Shown piece by piece: positions 9,363-18,561 of a stretch of 64,000 nucleotides of DNA. The notes under the pieces are model-generated. The model was not told the origin of the DNA, made no database searches, and saw only the letters and a list, made by a program, of their open reading frames with translations. The translations under genes and the position numbers were made by a program. The first letter of the stretch is position 1; each line of letters starts with the position of its first letter. The DNA lies in NCBI GenBank assembly GCA_000237975.1, contig CP003179.1, positions 1,860,001-1,924,000 on the forward strand, read 5' to 3'. The stretch is from Sulfobacillus acidophilus DSM 10332 (GTDB taxonomy: Bacteria; Bacillota; Sulfobacillia; Sulfobacillales; Sulfobacillaceae).

Positions 9363-10604
9363 ATGGATATTGCCGATTGCCGCGAATTTTTCCCTAGTGT
9401 GACGACTCCCTTGCCCGGTGGACGATTGCCGATTTATCTCGACGGGCCGGGCGGTAGTCAGGTACCCGCGTCGGTGGTGACGGCAATGACCGGGTATTAT
9501 TTGTCATCCAACGCCAATACCCATGGGGCGTTTTGGACCAGCCGGTTGACCGACCGGACGATCACGGAAGCGCGTCTCGCGGCGGCGGATTTCCTGGGCG
9601 CTTCGTCGCCCGAGACCATCTCGTTCGGCCAAAATATGACGACGTTAAATTTTTTGTTAAGCGAAGCGATTGCGGGCACCCTCAAGCCGGGAGACGAAAT
9701 TGTGGTGACCGAGCTGGATCACGAAGCCAATGTCGCACCCTGGCTCCGACTGCAAGATCGGGGCATTCGGGTGCGGCAGATCCCGCTAAGGGATGATGGA
9801 CGGCTCGATTCGGACGCTTGGGCCCACACCCTCTCGTCCCGCACAAAATTAGTGGCGCTCGGATGGGCATCCAATGCGTTGGGTACGGTCAATCCGGTGG
9901 CGGAAATCCGGCAATGGACTCGCCAGGTTGGCGCTTGGCTGTTAATTGACGCGGTACACTGGGCACCTCATGGACCGATTGATGTGGGGGCACTCGAGCC
10001 GGATTTCCTCTTATGTTCATCCTACAAATTTTTTGGACCGCATGTGGGCATTCTATATTCCGCGCCCGGTCGGTTGGAGGCATTGCCGACTTTGCGGGTG
10101 CGTACTCAAAATCCCCATCCCCCGTATCGCATCGAAACCGGCACCTTGAATCACGCGGCACTGGCGGGAGTGACCGGCGCGATTAATTTTATCGCCGCCT
10201 GCGGTCAAGCGGGCGAAACCCGGCGGGACCGGCTGCAGGATGCGATGAAGCGCATCTATGCCTACGAACATCGGCTGGTGGCCGATTTATACCAAGAACT
10301 TCTGAATATCCCGGGGATTCGGGTCTATGGCCCGCCGGTCGACGATAACCCCCGAACCCCCACCCTGAGCTTCACCGTCGACGGCTGTCACAGCGCCGAG
10401 GTGGCGAGCCTATTGGCGGCCGAAGACATCTATGTATGGGACGGGGATTTTTATGCATTGGGGGTTTTGACCCATTACGGCCTTCAGGATCAAGGCGGTT
10501 TGGTCCGTATCGGACTCGCTCCCTATAATACCGCAGAGGAGATTACGCGCACGGTCGAGGTATTGGCGCAAATAGCCTCGGCTAGGGGGTCAAAACGACC
10601 TTAA
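9363..10604 (+). CDS. Class-V aminotransferase / cysteine-desulfurase-like protein
   Basis: PLP-dependent fold-type I enzyme, 413 residues. The N-terminus (IYLDGPGGSQVP, then SSNANTHGAFWTS) and the PLP-lysine segment LLCSSYKFFGPHVG fit the SufS-like branch often called cysteine desulfurase-like (TIGR01976). ELDHEANVAPW and LLIDAVHWAPH hold the cofactor-binding His and Asp. The mobile-loop catalytic Cys of true desulfurases is not evident near the C-terminus (VRIGLAPYNTAEEI), so sulfur transfer is unproven. SD AGGAG precedes ATG. No isc/suf genes lie nearby. Its 3' end overlaps the converging dehydrogenase by 23 bases. Confidence 0.82.
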   Translation: MDIADCREFFPSVTTPLPGGRLPIYLDGPGGSQVPASVVTAMTGYYLSSNANTHGAFWTSRLTDRTITEARLAAADFLGASSPETISFGQNMTTLNFLLSEAIAGTLKPGDEIVVTELDHEANVAPWLRLQDRGIRVRQIPLRDDGRLDSDAWAHTLSSRTKLVALGWASNALGTVNPVAEIRQWTRQVGAWLLIDAVHWAPHGPIDVGALEPDFLLCSSYKFFGPHVGILYSAPGRLEALPTLRVRTQNPHPPYRIETGTLNHAALAGVTGAINFIAACGQAGETRRDRLQDAMKRIYAYEHRLVADLYQELLNIPGIRVYGPPVDDNPRTPTLSFTVDGCHSAEVASLLAAEDIYVWDGDFYALGVLTHYGLQDQGGLVRIGLAPYNTAEEITRTVEVLAQIASARGSKRP

Positions 10605-11760
10605 TGGCGTCGCGCTGGGTAATCCGGGCAAAGGCCTCCCGGTAGTCGGCTAAGGGAAACCGATGAGTCACCAGGGCTTCTAACGGCTGCTGCATTAACG
10701 TGAGGAGCGAGACGACCGTGTGAAACGTGTCTGTTCCGCTCGGGCCGTAACCGTAGGATCCGATCAAGCGAAGGCGGCGAAACCAAAGAGGCGTAAAATC
10801 CAATGCCACATGTCCCGCCCCGCCCAACAACAAGACTTGTCCATCGGGGCGTGTAAGGGTCATTCCCTGTTCGACGGCTTGGGCGGATCCCGCCGTGACG
10901 ACCGTCAGGTCAAAGCCCCGCGGTCGGTATGCCGGAGCGCCCCACATCCCGGGACTGGGCTGTCCGGTAATGGCGTCCAAAGTCCGGTCGGGACCCGGCA
11001 ACACCGTTTGGGCGCCCATGAGGCGAGCCAATTCCGCTTGTCGCGGATAACGACTAAAAGCCACCAACTCAACCGACGGGTAGAGGGTACGGATGAAGGC
11101 CAACGCCAATAACCCTAAAGGTCCGGTGCCAATCACGAGCACGGTGGATACCGGTTCCCAATGAACGCGCCGAAGCCCCGCTAAAACAATGGCGGCCGGC
11201 TCGACCAAGACCGCTCGTTCGAGCGCAAACGATTCGGGCACCGGCACCAGTTGATCGGCGGGTGCCCACATTTTTTGAGACCAGCCGCCGGGTAGACGTT
11301 GGTGATAGCCGAGTAAAATCCCGGGTCCTAGCCCGGGATCGGCCCGCCGTAGACAATCGTCTCGCCGACCGTCTTGACAGGCTTCACAAAGCGGTAACCC
11401 CCTGGCTTGGCATCCGAGCGTGGGATCGACGGCCACCCGTTGTCCATATAGGGGATGGCCCGGCTCGATCACCTCAGCCACGATTTCATGCCCCAAAACC
11501 GCCGGAAACGACGTGACAGGCGCCAGGTAGGGTGAACTATGACCCCGCAACAAGGCCAGGTCCGACCCGCAGATCCCGGTCATCAGCGGGCGAAGCGCGA
11601 CCCAATGGTCCGGCAACATCGGCTGATCGACAGCCAGCGGCTCCCACCGTAAATTGGCGGTCAACCATCGTTGACCCATCCGAGGCACACTGCGTTGGAG
11701 CAGAACCCGTCCGAGACGTAAATAATAGCGTAAAGCCATGGGTTGGGTAGATTCGGCCAC
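10582..11760 (-). CDS. Zinc-dependent medium-chain dehydrogenase
   Basis: Alcohol/polyol dehydrogenase of the MDR superfamily. Catalytic-zinc residues are visible in MTGICGSDLALLRGH and FPAVLGHEIVAEV, and a structural-zinc set as C-x7-C-x2-C-x7-C around LPLCEACQDGRRDDC. The nucleotide-binding glycine motif is VLVIGTGPLGLLAL. Substrate unknown. AGGAGG lies seven bases before GTG 11760, which I prefer; an ATG two codons upstream is only one base from it. Confidence 0.85.
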   Translation of the reverse strand: MAESTQPMALRYYLRLGRVLLQRSVPRMGQRWLTANLRWEPLAVDQPMLPDHWVALRPLMTGICGSDLALLRGHSSPYLAPVTSFPAVLGHEIVAEVIEPGHPLYGQRVAVDPTLGCQARGLPLCEACQDGRRDDCLRRADPGLGPGILLGYHQRLPGGWSQKMWAPADQLVPVPESFALERAVLVEPAAIVLAGLRRVHWEPVSTVLVIGTGPLGLLALAFIRTLYPSVELVAFSRYPRQAELARLMGAQTVLPGPDRTLDAITGQPSPGMWGAPAYRPRGFDLTVVTAGSAQAVEQGMTLTRPDGQVLLLGGAGHVALDFTPLWFRRLRLIGSYGYGPSGTDTFHTVVSLLTLMQQPLEALVTHRFPLADYREAFARITQRDAIKVVLTP

Positions 11761-11862
11761 GGTCATACCTCCTAGCATTTGTTTTCATGATAACAATTGA
11801 AGGACGAGCGATTCGATTCCGACGGCCGAATTCCAGGAAAAAGCTCGCCCGAACGCTTCCGC

Positions 11863-12030
11863 CTAGGGCTCGTCCTGTCGCATATACTCCGGTCGCGGCG
11901 TCCAACAGCGGAATTTCCAGCGAGGACGGGTTTCCCACCCGAGGCGGCGGCAGATAAACCGATGGGGGGCCACATGTCGAATCCAAACACAGGTCGCGCA
12001 AAAGTGCACATCACGAGACGTCAACCGCAT
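11863..12030 (-). CDS. Small Cys-rich protein, 55 residues
   Basis: Frame from ATG 12030 to TAG 11863, preceded by AAGGTGG. The product begins MRLTSRDVHFCATCVWIR and has a C-x2-C pair at residues 11-14, then Cys in FICRRLGWETRP and Cys-Trp in KFRCWTPRPEY. The spacing (C-x2-C, about 14 residues, C, about 14, C-W-x-P) looks like a metal-binding knuckle, and I believe similar short proteins occur in other Firmicutes. Its start lies 20 bases inside the end of the MFS gene, so it is likely co-translated with it. Function unknown. Confidence 0.6.
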   Translation of the reverse strand: MRLTSRDVHFCATCVWIRHVAPHRFICRRLGWETRPRWKFRCWTPRPEYMRQDEP

Positions 12031-13219
12031 TCGCCACCTTCTTGATTGATGGGGGGATGGCGCGCGCCATGAGAAGGGCGGAGACGGCGCCGAGGCCGGC
12101 CAACATGACCCAGGGCAAAATCGGCAGCGCCAAGGATTCGCCGAGGGAGACCAGTAGACCGCCTACGGCGTTACCCAGGGACCCGCCAATGCCCAACGAG
12201 AGCCGACTAAAACCGTAATAGCGCCCAAAAGCGGCCGGATCGGCGAGTTCCGCCGTCAATTGGTATAACGCCGGATTCACCAGCATGGAGGCGCCGGCAA
12301 ACAAAATCATGGTGATGAAAAGACTGTCGAGGGTCACGCGGCTCAGTATCCCGCTGGCCATCGCGATCCCCCCGCCGGCGAGGCCGCCCACCAAAGCCCA
12401 CGACTGGGGCCAATGGCGCGTTTTGCGGCTGACCCAGGGTTGCAATAAAACCACAGTCCCGGAATACACCCCCAATAGCCAGCCAATCAACGCCGAGGGC
12501 CCGTGTTGGGCCATGACGGTTAACGGTACCAAAATCGTCAGTTGGCTATTTAACAAATAATAGCCGGAGGCAATCAGGGTAATTTGGACAAACGGCCGAT
12601 GACGGAGCACCGCTGACCATCCGGGCGCCTCGGTCCCCGGCTTCGGTCGCCGGCCCAAGGCCAGCGGATAAAATCGCCAGGTCATAACCCCGGCGAAGAA
12701 AAACAAGAGGCCGGCTAGCCACGCAACGATCGCAAATTGAATGGATAAAAGATAGGCTCCGACCACGGGGCCTAATATCATGCCGGTGTTTCCAAAGACG
12801 ACGCGCCAGCTATAGATTTCCGCCCGTTGTCGGTCGGATACCGATGCCGCCAAAGCCGCCGCATCGGCCGGCCCAAATAAGGCGCCGCCAAGTCCGGACA
12901 ATACGCTGGCCAGAAGAATGCCTGTCACCGAGTGCAGCACGCCAAATAAGATAAAGCCTACCGCCCGGATTTCCATCCCGAGGACGACGGCAGTGCGATA
13001 TCCGAGCCGATCTCCCCATTGTCCGCCAAACGGCGCTAGCCCCTGCTGACTTAGTTGCCGGACGGCTAAAATGACTCCGGCTTGCCATGCCGGCCAACCG
13101 AGCTCATGGGTGAGATAGACGGCAATGAGCGGGACTAACAGGTAAAACCCCAAATTACTGACAAACGAGTCCAATAATAATGCCCAGATGCCTTGTGGCC
13201 ACTCTTTGACGTTCCCCAC
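12011..13219 (-). CDS. MFS transporter
   Basis: Major facilitator with about 12 membrane segments, 402 residues from GTG 13219 (GGGGAGG eight bases upstream). The loop after helix 2 reads GGQWGDRLGYRTAV, the MFS G-x3-D-R-x-G-R/Y motif, and PADAAALAASV lies near helix 4. Probably a drug or small-molecule proton antiporter; substrate unknown. Divergent from the amino-acid permease gene 75 bases away and followed by the overlapping 55-residue Cys-rich gene. Confidence 0.85.
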   Translation of the reverse strand: MGNVKEWPQGIWALLLDSFVSNLGFYLLVPLIAVYLTHELGWPAWQAGVILAVRQLSQQGLAPFGGQWGDRLGYRTAVVLGMEIRAVGFILFGVLHSVTGILLASVLSGLGGALFGPADAAALAASVSDRQRAEIYSWRVVFGNTGMILGPVVGAYLLSIQFAIVAWLAGLLFFFAGVMTWRFYPLALGRRPKPGTEAPGWSAVLRHRPFVQITLIASGYYLLNSQLTILVPLTVMAQHGPSALIGWLLGVYSGTVVLLQPWVSRKTRHWPQSWALVGGLAGGGIAMASGILSRVTLDSLFITMILFAGASMLVNPALYQLTAELADPAAFGRYYGFSRLSLGIGGSLGNAVGGLLVSLGESLALPILPWVMLAGLGAVSALLMARAIPPSIKKVANAVDVS

Positions 13220-13294
13220 GGACCAGGCCTCCCCGTTTGATTGTAACGAAAAAGCGGGGTATAAAAACCCCTCTTGGGGGCGCATTTTAGCAGC

Positions 13295-14722
13295 ATGAAA
13301 ACCATTAAACGCCATCCGTCAGCCAATAAACCGACAGAAACCCGCTTGGTCGCACGCCAATACGGCGCCGGTCCACGGGCGAAACCCCCAAAACATTTAA
13401 CCGCCGGCACCCTCTCTTTGATGACGGTCGGCGGCATTATGGGCTCCGGCCTCTTTTTAGCCAGCGGCCCCGCCATCCGCTTGGCCGGACCGGCGATATT
13501 GGTGGCCTATTTGATTGGGGTCACGATTATGGCCTTGGAGGTCACCGCCTTGGCGGAAATGGCGGCCGCCGATCATGAACGGGGCTCCTTTTTGGCCTTT
13601 GCCCACCACGCCCTCGGTGAGGGCTATGCCTTTGTCGGCGGGTGGATTTTTTGGTTCTCCAGTATTTTAAATCTGGCCGCCGAGGCCACGGCGGGAGCGC
13701 TGTTTACACGGGTGTGGTTTCCCGGCATCCCGGTGTTCATTTTCGCGATGGCCTATGCCGCCATCATCACCGGCATTAACTTTTTGACCGTTAAGGGGTT
13801 TAGCCGGGTCGAATCCATCATGTCGTACGTCAAAATCGGCGCGACGGCACTCTTTATCATCGTCGCGTTTCTTGCCATTTTTCATCTGATACCGGCGGCC
13901 GGCCCCCATGGACCGCAGTTATGGTGGCGCCGTCCCGGCTTTTTCCCGCATGGGTGGTCGGGTGTAGCCGCCTCGATGGTGCTGGTGCTTTTCTCCATGT
14001 CGGGGACGGGGGTCTTAGGGCTGGCCGCGCCGAACCTGAAACATCCGGAACACGTGATGGGCCACACCATTCGGACCACGGTAATCACCATTTACCTGTT
14101 ATATGGTCTCTCCGCCTTGGCGTTGACCGGGATGACCTGGTGGGCGCATATGCCCACCACCAAAAGTCCCTTTACCGTCGCCTTGGGGCATTTGCCGTGG
14201 GGCTGGCCGATGGAAGTGTTCAATGTCATTATTTTGGTCGCGGTGCTCAGTGCCATGAATGCCGGGCTTTTTGCCACCAACCGGGTGCTGGCCACTTTGG
14301 GGCGGATTCATGCCGCGCCCACCGGTGTGGCACGCGAATCTTCCGGTATTCCCCGTCGCGCCAACCTCATTTCCGGCATCCTGTTGATCCTCTTCAGCGG
14401 GTTGGCTTATTTTCTCCCGCGGACCGCGTATACTTACCTGGTCACCGCGACGGGATTTCAAGCGCTCTTTATTTGGATCCTCATTGTCGTCACCGAAATC
14501 TACTACCGCCCCAAATTATTAGCCCAGGGACACCGGCTAGAATTTCGCATGCCGGGATATCCCTGGACATCTTGGTTGGCGGTGCTGTTAATGGTGGGGG
14601 TGATTGCGACCGCCCCCTTAGCTCCCCACGAACTGATTCCCCTCGGACTCGGGCTATTTGTGGTTCTTTTGCTGGTAGGCATCTATTGGGTGCGGGCGCG
14701 AAACCGCGCTGAAAGCCATTAA
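13295..14722 (+). CDS. APC-family amino acid permease
   Basis: Amino acid/proton symporter with about 12 membrane segments, 475 residues. The first helix carries the APC signature MTVGGIMGSGLFLASGPAI, close to the amino acid transporter (AAT) branch that includes LysP and GabP. ATG 13295 is chosen over a TTG seven codons upstream; the SD (GGGGG) is distant. Substrate unknown. Its stop overlaps by four bases with the stop of a second, converging APC permease. Confidence 0.85.
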   Translation: MKTIKRHPSANKPTETRLVARQYGAGPRAKPPKHLTAGTLSLMTVGGIMGSGLFLASGPAIRLAGPAILVAYLIGVTIMALEVTALAEMAAADHERGSFLAFAHHALGEGYAFVGGWIFWFSSILNLAAEATAGALFTRVWFPGIPVFIFAMAYAAIITGINFLTVKGFSRVESIMSYVKIGATALFIIVAFLAIFHLIPAAGPHGPQLWWRRPGFFPHGWSGVAASMVLVLFSMSGTGVLGLAAPNLKHPEHVMGHTIRTTVITIYLLYGLSALALTGMTWWAHMPTTKSPFTVALGHLPWGWPMEVFNVIILVAVLSAMNAGLFATNRVLATLGRIHAAPTGVARESSGIPRRANLISGILLILFSGLAYFLPRTAYTYLVTATGFQALFIWILIVVTEIYYRPKLLAQGHRLEFRMPGYPWTSWLAVLLMVGVIATAPLAPHELIPLGLGLFVVLLLVGIYWVRARNRAESH

Positions 14723-16125
14723 AGTGCGGCGTTGGTTTCCGCCGCGGTTCGGTTAAAGTAGGCCCGGCCTCGACTCCAATAAATGCCAAGCGGTATTAGC
14801 CCGACGGCCAGGGCCCCCAAACCAATCATTAAGGTGGTCAAGGGCAACGATAAGATCGATTGAAATAACACCCAAAACATGAAGAGGCCGCCGACGAAAG
14901 GCCAGAGTCCGGCCAGGACGAAATCTTTCAATGATCGGGTGAGTCGTCGACGGTAGGCGAACACGACCGCAATTCCGGCTAAGCCATAATAGACGGCAAT
15001 TTGGAGCCCAATCGCATTAATGGCATCGGTCATGACCGAATTTACGGAACCAATCAGATTGGAGGTCACGAAAAGTCCTAACGCCAGACCGGTCACGACC
15101 AGGCTCGCAACCCAGGGCGTTCGCCAACGGGAGTGGATCCGCGCGAAAATCGGCGGTAAGGTACCGTCCCGGCCCATCGCAAAGAGTGACCGGGTCACTT
15201 GTAAAAGGGTCGTCTCGAGCGTGGCGACCGTCGACAACATGACGGCTAGGGTTAACAGTTTTCCGCCCGGTCCCGGCCACACCGCTTGGCCCAATGCCGT
15301 TAAGACGTTGGCGCTATTGGCATTGATGGCGGCGGTCGAGAGGGTCAAATTGGTCCCCAGGGTAAACACTTCAAAGAGCAAAAAGACCACGATCACGCCC
15401 CAGATGCCTCCAAGACCCGGCGTGTGGAGAGCATTTTGGGTTTCTTCGTTAAGATTGGCGCTGACATCCCAGCCCCAATAGTAAAAGGCGGCCACCAACG
15501 CGCCGGCGGCAAACCCGGACAGTCCGTGAAAATGGGTCGGGCTCAGCCAAGCCCAACGAAATGGGGTGACTGCGTGACGGGTCGCGTGAGCCATCGCCAA
15601 ACCGGCAAATACCATCAAAATGGCTATTTCGACCAGGGACAAGATCCATTGGGTTTTAGCCGTCATCCGCATGCCCATCATAACCAACAAGGACATGACC
15701 AAAAACCACAAAGAACCGACAGCGGTCACCAACCCTGTGTGTGTCGCCCAGGCCGGATTCACCAACGCGAGGGTTACGGAACCGGCCGGCAGGGAGCCGG
15801 CGACCATAAAGAGTGTGGCGGAAACCAACAAAGCCCAACCCGCGAGATAGCCGAGCGCCGGATGCAGGGCCCGCCCCACCCAAGCGTAACTGGCTCCGGC
15901 ATTGGCTTCGGTTCGGCCTAGGTAATTAAAAGCCATGGCGATGCCAAACATGGGGATGCCGCAATAAAGGAGCGCAGCCGGCCCCTCCAATCCCACCGCC
16001 CCGACCAGCACCGCGGTGGACGCGGCTAATGAATAAGCCGGGGCACTGCCCGCTATGGCCATAATGACGGCGTCAAATCGATTCAACACGTTCTTGTCAA
16101 GTCCCATGGCCGGACGCATGGCCAT
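14719..16125 (-). CDS. APC-family amino acid permease (second)
   Basis: Membrane transporter of 468 residues with about 12 helices. The N-terminus FDAVIMAIAGSAPAYSLAAS and the following GIAMAFNYLGRTEANAGASYAWVG are typical of the APC branch that carries amino acids, ethanolamine or polyamines. It differs clearly from the neighbouring permease, so the pair is not a recent duplication. ATG 16125 follows AGGAGG at ten bases. Substrate unknown. Confidence 0.85.
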   Translation of the reverse strand: MAMRPAMGLDKNVLNRFDAVIMAIAGSAPAYSLAASTAVLVGAVGLEGPAALLYCGIPMFGIAMAFNYLGRTEANAGASYAWVGRALHPALGYLAGWALLVSATLFMVAGSLPAGSVTLALVNPAWATHTGLVTAVGSLWFLVMSLLVMMGMRMTAKTQWILSLVEIAILMVFAGLAMAHATRHAVTPFRWAWLSPTHFHGLSGFAAGALVAAFYYWGWDVSANLNEETQNALHTPGLGGIWGVIVVFLLFEVFTLGTNLTLSTAAINANSANVLTALGQAVWPGPGGKLLTLAVMLSTVATLETTLLQVTRSLFAMGRDGTLPPIFARIHSRWRTPWVASLVVTGLALGLFVTSNLIGSVNSVMTDAINAIGLQIAVYYGLAGIAVVFAYRRRLTRSLKDFVLAGLWPFVGGLFMFWVLFQSILSLPLTTLMIGLGALAVGLIPLGIYWSRGRAYFNRTAAETNAAL

Positions 16126-16435
16126 TACCTTTCAGCCTCCTAAATGTCAGTTATCGCAAAAGTCGAGCCGCACTCCACATGTGGCAGGCGGCCTAACTTA
16201 AGGCAGAATGACACTAGTAGACCGTATGGCATAGGCCTTCGTCAAGACTTTTCGGGCTGGAAAAATCGCGCACTCTGGGGTCCCGACGGTGATGTCCGGC
16301 GTGGCCGACGGGTCCAACGTGACGAGCTTCCCGACCGGGTTTTAAATCGGCGTGAGGCCTTCTACGACCTTTCGGGCGCCTCAGGGTTTTGTGGTAAAAT
16401 CGGGAACGGCGAACTAATCAGAAAGGCGGCACAGC
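16126..16435. other. 310-base intergenic region between divergent genes
   Basis: Separates the second APC permease from fhs. Just before fhs there is TGTGGTAAAATCGG, a possible extended -10, without a clear -35. I looked for a tetrahydrofolate or other riboswitch and found no convincing conserved core; no small gene is supported. Confidence 0.4.
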
Positions 16436-18091
16436 ATGACCACGACAACTCCTCCCCGTTCCATGCACGAGTTGACCCGATATTTAGGGCTAGGTTCCGA
16501 GGATTGGATTCCCTATGGACGCGATAAGGCGAAAATCCCCTTATCGGTGATTTACCGGCAACCGCGTCGGGCAAAAATGGTTTTGGTGACGGCAACCAAC
16601 CCGACGCCGGCCGGTGAAGGGAAAACCACGCTCACCATCGGTTTGTCGCAAGCCTTTCAGCACCTCGGGTTAAAGGCGGCGGCGGCTTTACGGGAGCCTT
16701 CGCTCGGTCCGGTGTTTGGTATGAAAGGCGGCGCCACCGGCGGCGGGAAGTCTCAACTGATTCCGGCCCAAGACATTAACCTTCACTTTACGGGGGATTT
16801 TCACGCCATCTCGTCGGCCCATAATTTGTTGGCTGCCCTCATTGACAATGAACTGTATCAAGGCCACCGATTGTCGGCCAAGCTCCGGGCCACCGATATC
16901 ACCTGGAAACGGGTGATGGATATGAATGATCGGGCGTTACGCGACATTGTCACCGGTTTGGGGCCGGGTAACGGAGTGCCTCGGCAAAGCGGGTTTGATA
17001 TCACGGCGGCGTCGGAGGTCATGGCGGTTCTCTGCTTGGCGCGCGACGCGGAGGATTTAATCCGTCGTTTGGGGCGCATCGTGATCGGCTGGAGTGCCGA
17101 CGGACCCGCCACAGTGGACGATTTAGGCGCGGCCCCCGCCATGGCTGCCCTTCTGAAAGATGCGTTAATGCCCAATCTGGTCCAAACGACGGAAGGTGTC
17201 CCGGCGTTCGTCCATGGGGGGCCCTTTGCCAACATTGCGCATGGAACAAATAGCCTTTTGGCCACCGAGGCGGCTTTGCGGTATGCCGATATTATGGTGA
17301 CGGAAGCCGGATTTGGCGCCGATTTGGGTGCCGAAAAGTTCATGGATATAGTCGCTCCGGTTCTCGAAGCGGCCCCGGACGCGGTGGTGCTGGTAACCAC
17401 GTTGCGATCTTTAAAATATCAAGGAGGCGCTCCCGTCCAGGAGGCCAGCCGGCCCCAGCCCGACTTTTTGGCGCGTGGTTGGGCCAACTTGGAGCGTCAT
17501 ATCGATAATTTACGCCAATATCACGTGCCGGTGATTGTCGCCATCAACCGATTCGCCGCCGACACGCCCGCCGAGCTAAACTGGCTCACCCGCCAATTAG
17601 ATTTACGGCAGATTCCCGCCGGCATTGCCGACGTATTCGGAGCCGGCGGCGTCGGCGGACAAGAACTGGCGCAGACGGTGTTGCGAACTATGGCCGCGTC
17701 GTCCAACGAATTCCGGCCGTTATATGATTCGACGTTGCCCCTAACCGAAAAAATCGAACGGATCGCGACCCGCATTTACCGGGCCCGTTCTGTCGAGTTG
17801 AGTACGACCGCTCGCCGCAAACTCAAAACGTACGAGTCTTGGGGCATGGGCGACCTCAGCGTGTGCATTGCCAAAACTCCCTACTCCTTTAGTGACGATC
17901 CGGCGGAACGCGGAGCTCCCGAGAATTTTGTATTCCATGTCCGGGATGTTGAACTGGCACGAGGTGCCGGGTATATTGTACCCTTGGCCGGCACCATGGT
18001 CCGCATGCCCGGTCTCCCTAAAGAGCCGGCCGCCTATCGCATCAAGGTTGATCCGGCCAGCGGCGACGTGGGAGGACTCATGGAGTCATGA
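16436..18091 (+). CDS. fhs: Formate-tetrahydrofolate ligase
   Basis: Makes 10-formyl-THF from formate, THF and ATP, feeding purine and fMet synthesis. The ATP-binding loop is NPTPAGEGKTTLTIGL near residue 60. Other family blocks: REPSLGPVFGMKGGATGGG, GDFHAISSAHNLLAA and TEAGFGADLGAEKFMDI. At 551 residues it is complete. The start ATG 16436 lies behind AAAGGCGG. Its stop overlaps the start of the next gene as ATGA, so the two act as a unit. Confidence 0.97.
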   Translation: MTTTTPPRSMHELTRYLGLGSEDWIPYGRDKAKIPLSVIYRQPRRAKMVLVTATNPTPAGEGKTTLTIGLSQAFQHLGLKAAAALREPSLGPVFGMKGGATGGGKSQLIPAQDINLHFTGDFHAISSAHNLLAALIDNELYQGHRLSAKLRATDITWKRVMDMNDRALRDIVTGLGPGNGVPRQSGFDITAASEVMAVLCLARDAEDLIRRLGRIVIGWSADGPATVDDLGAAPAMAALLKDALMPNLVQTTEGVPAFVHGGPFANIAHGTNSLLATEAALRYADIMVTEAGFGADLGAEKFMDIVAPVLEAAPDAVVLVTTLRSLKYQGGAPVQEASRPQPDFLARGWANLERHIDNLRQYHVPVIVAINRFAADTPAELNWLTRQLDLRQIPAGIADVFGAGGVGGQELAQTVLRTMAASSNEFRPLYDSTLPLTEKIERIATRIYRARSVELSTTARRKLKTYESWGMGDLSVCIAKTPYSFSDDPAERGAPENFVFHVRDVELARGAGYIVPLAGTMVRMPGLPKEPAAYRIKVDPASGDVGGLMES

Positions 18092-18561
18092 GCTTGTCTT
18101 CGGATAGCTGGTCTCGGATCTTGACCCGTATCAGTGCTCCCCGCCCATCCTGGGCCGCGGGGAGCACCTTGGCTCTCAGCGGGGCCTTAGCGGCCGCCCT
18201 GGTATTGAAAGTCGCGCGCGTCTTAGGCGAGGACACGGGATTGGACACCCTTCCCGAGGAGTTAGGACAAATGGCGCTCGACGATGCCGTCCTGGCTCCG
18301 ACGGCCGGTAACGATGCGTTAGAAGCGATGCGAGCGGCCGCACTCCACGGTGTGACGGAGGTGGCACGGCTGATGCCGGTCGTCCGTTCCCGAAAACCGT
18401 GGCTGTTGCCGGATTTAGAGGCCGCCCGCTTGTTATTCGGCGCTTTATACCGGGGCGCCTCCGAGGTCCTGGCTTTTAATAAGCCGGGAACACCGCCTCA
18501 CGGACCCCAAGACGAGCTTCAGTCAGCATGGGACACCGTTTGGCAGGCCACCCGACTCTAG
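18088..18561 (+). CDS. Cyclodeaminase/cyclohydrolase-family protein
   Basis: All-helical protein of 157 residues related to formimidoyl-THF cyclodeaminase and methenyl-THF cyclohydrolase FchA. The N-terminal region (ISAPRPSWAAGSTLALSGALAAALV) matches the P-x-G-G-G-S-x-A-A-x-x-G-A-L block of that family, although the triple Gly is degenerate (WAAGS). It is shorter than the usual ~200 residues. Translational coupling to fhs supports a role in interconverting one-carbon THF forms, with 10-formyl-THF as the shared compound. Activity is inferred. Confidence 0.7.
   Translation: MSLSSDSWSRILTRISAPRPSWAAGSTLALSGALAAALVLKVARVLGEDTGLDTLPEELGQMALDDAVLAPTAGNDALEAMRAAALHGVTEVARLMPVVRSRKPWLLPDLEAARLLFGALYRGASEVLAFNKPGTPPHGPQDELQSAWDTVWQATRL

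Noticed and set aside
11537-12001. Open frame of 154 residues on the minus strand
   Set aside because: It overlaps the dehydrogenase in another frame and has no SD; the 55-residue Cys-rich frame explains the intergenic part.
13921-14712. Frame of 263 residues overlapping the first APC permease
   Set aside because: Arg/His/Pro-rich shadow frame of a well-supported permease.
16126-16435. Tetrahydrofolate riboswitch before fhs
   Set aside because: No recognisable conserved core or pairing could be traced by eye.
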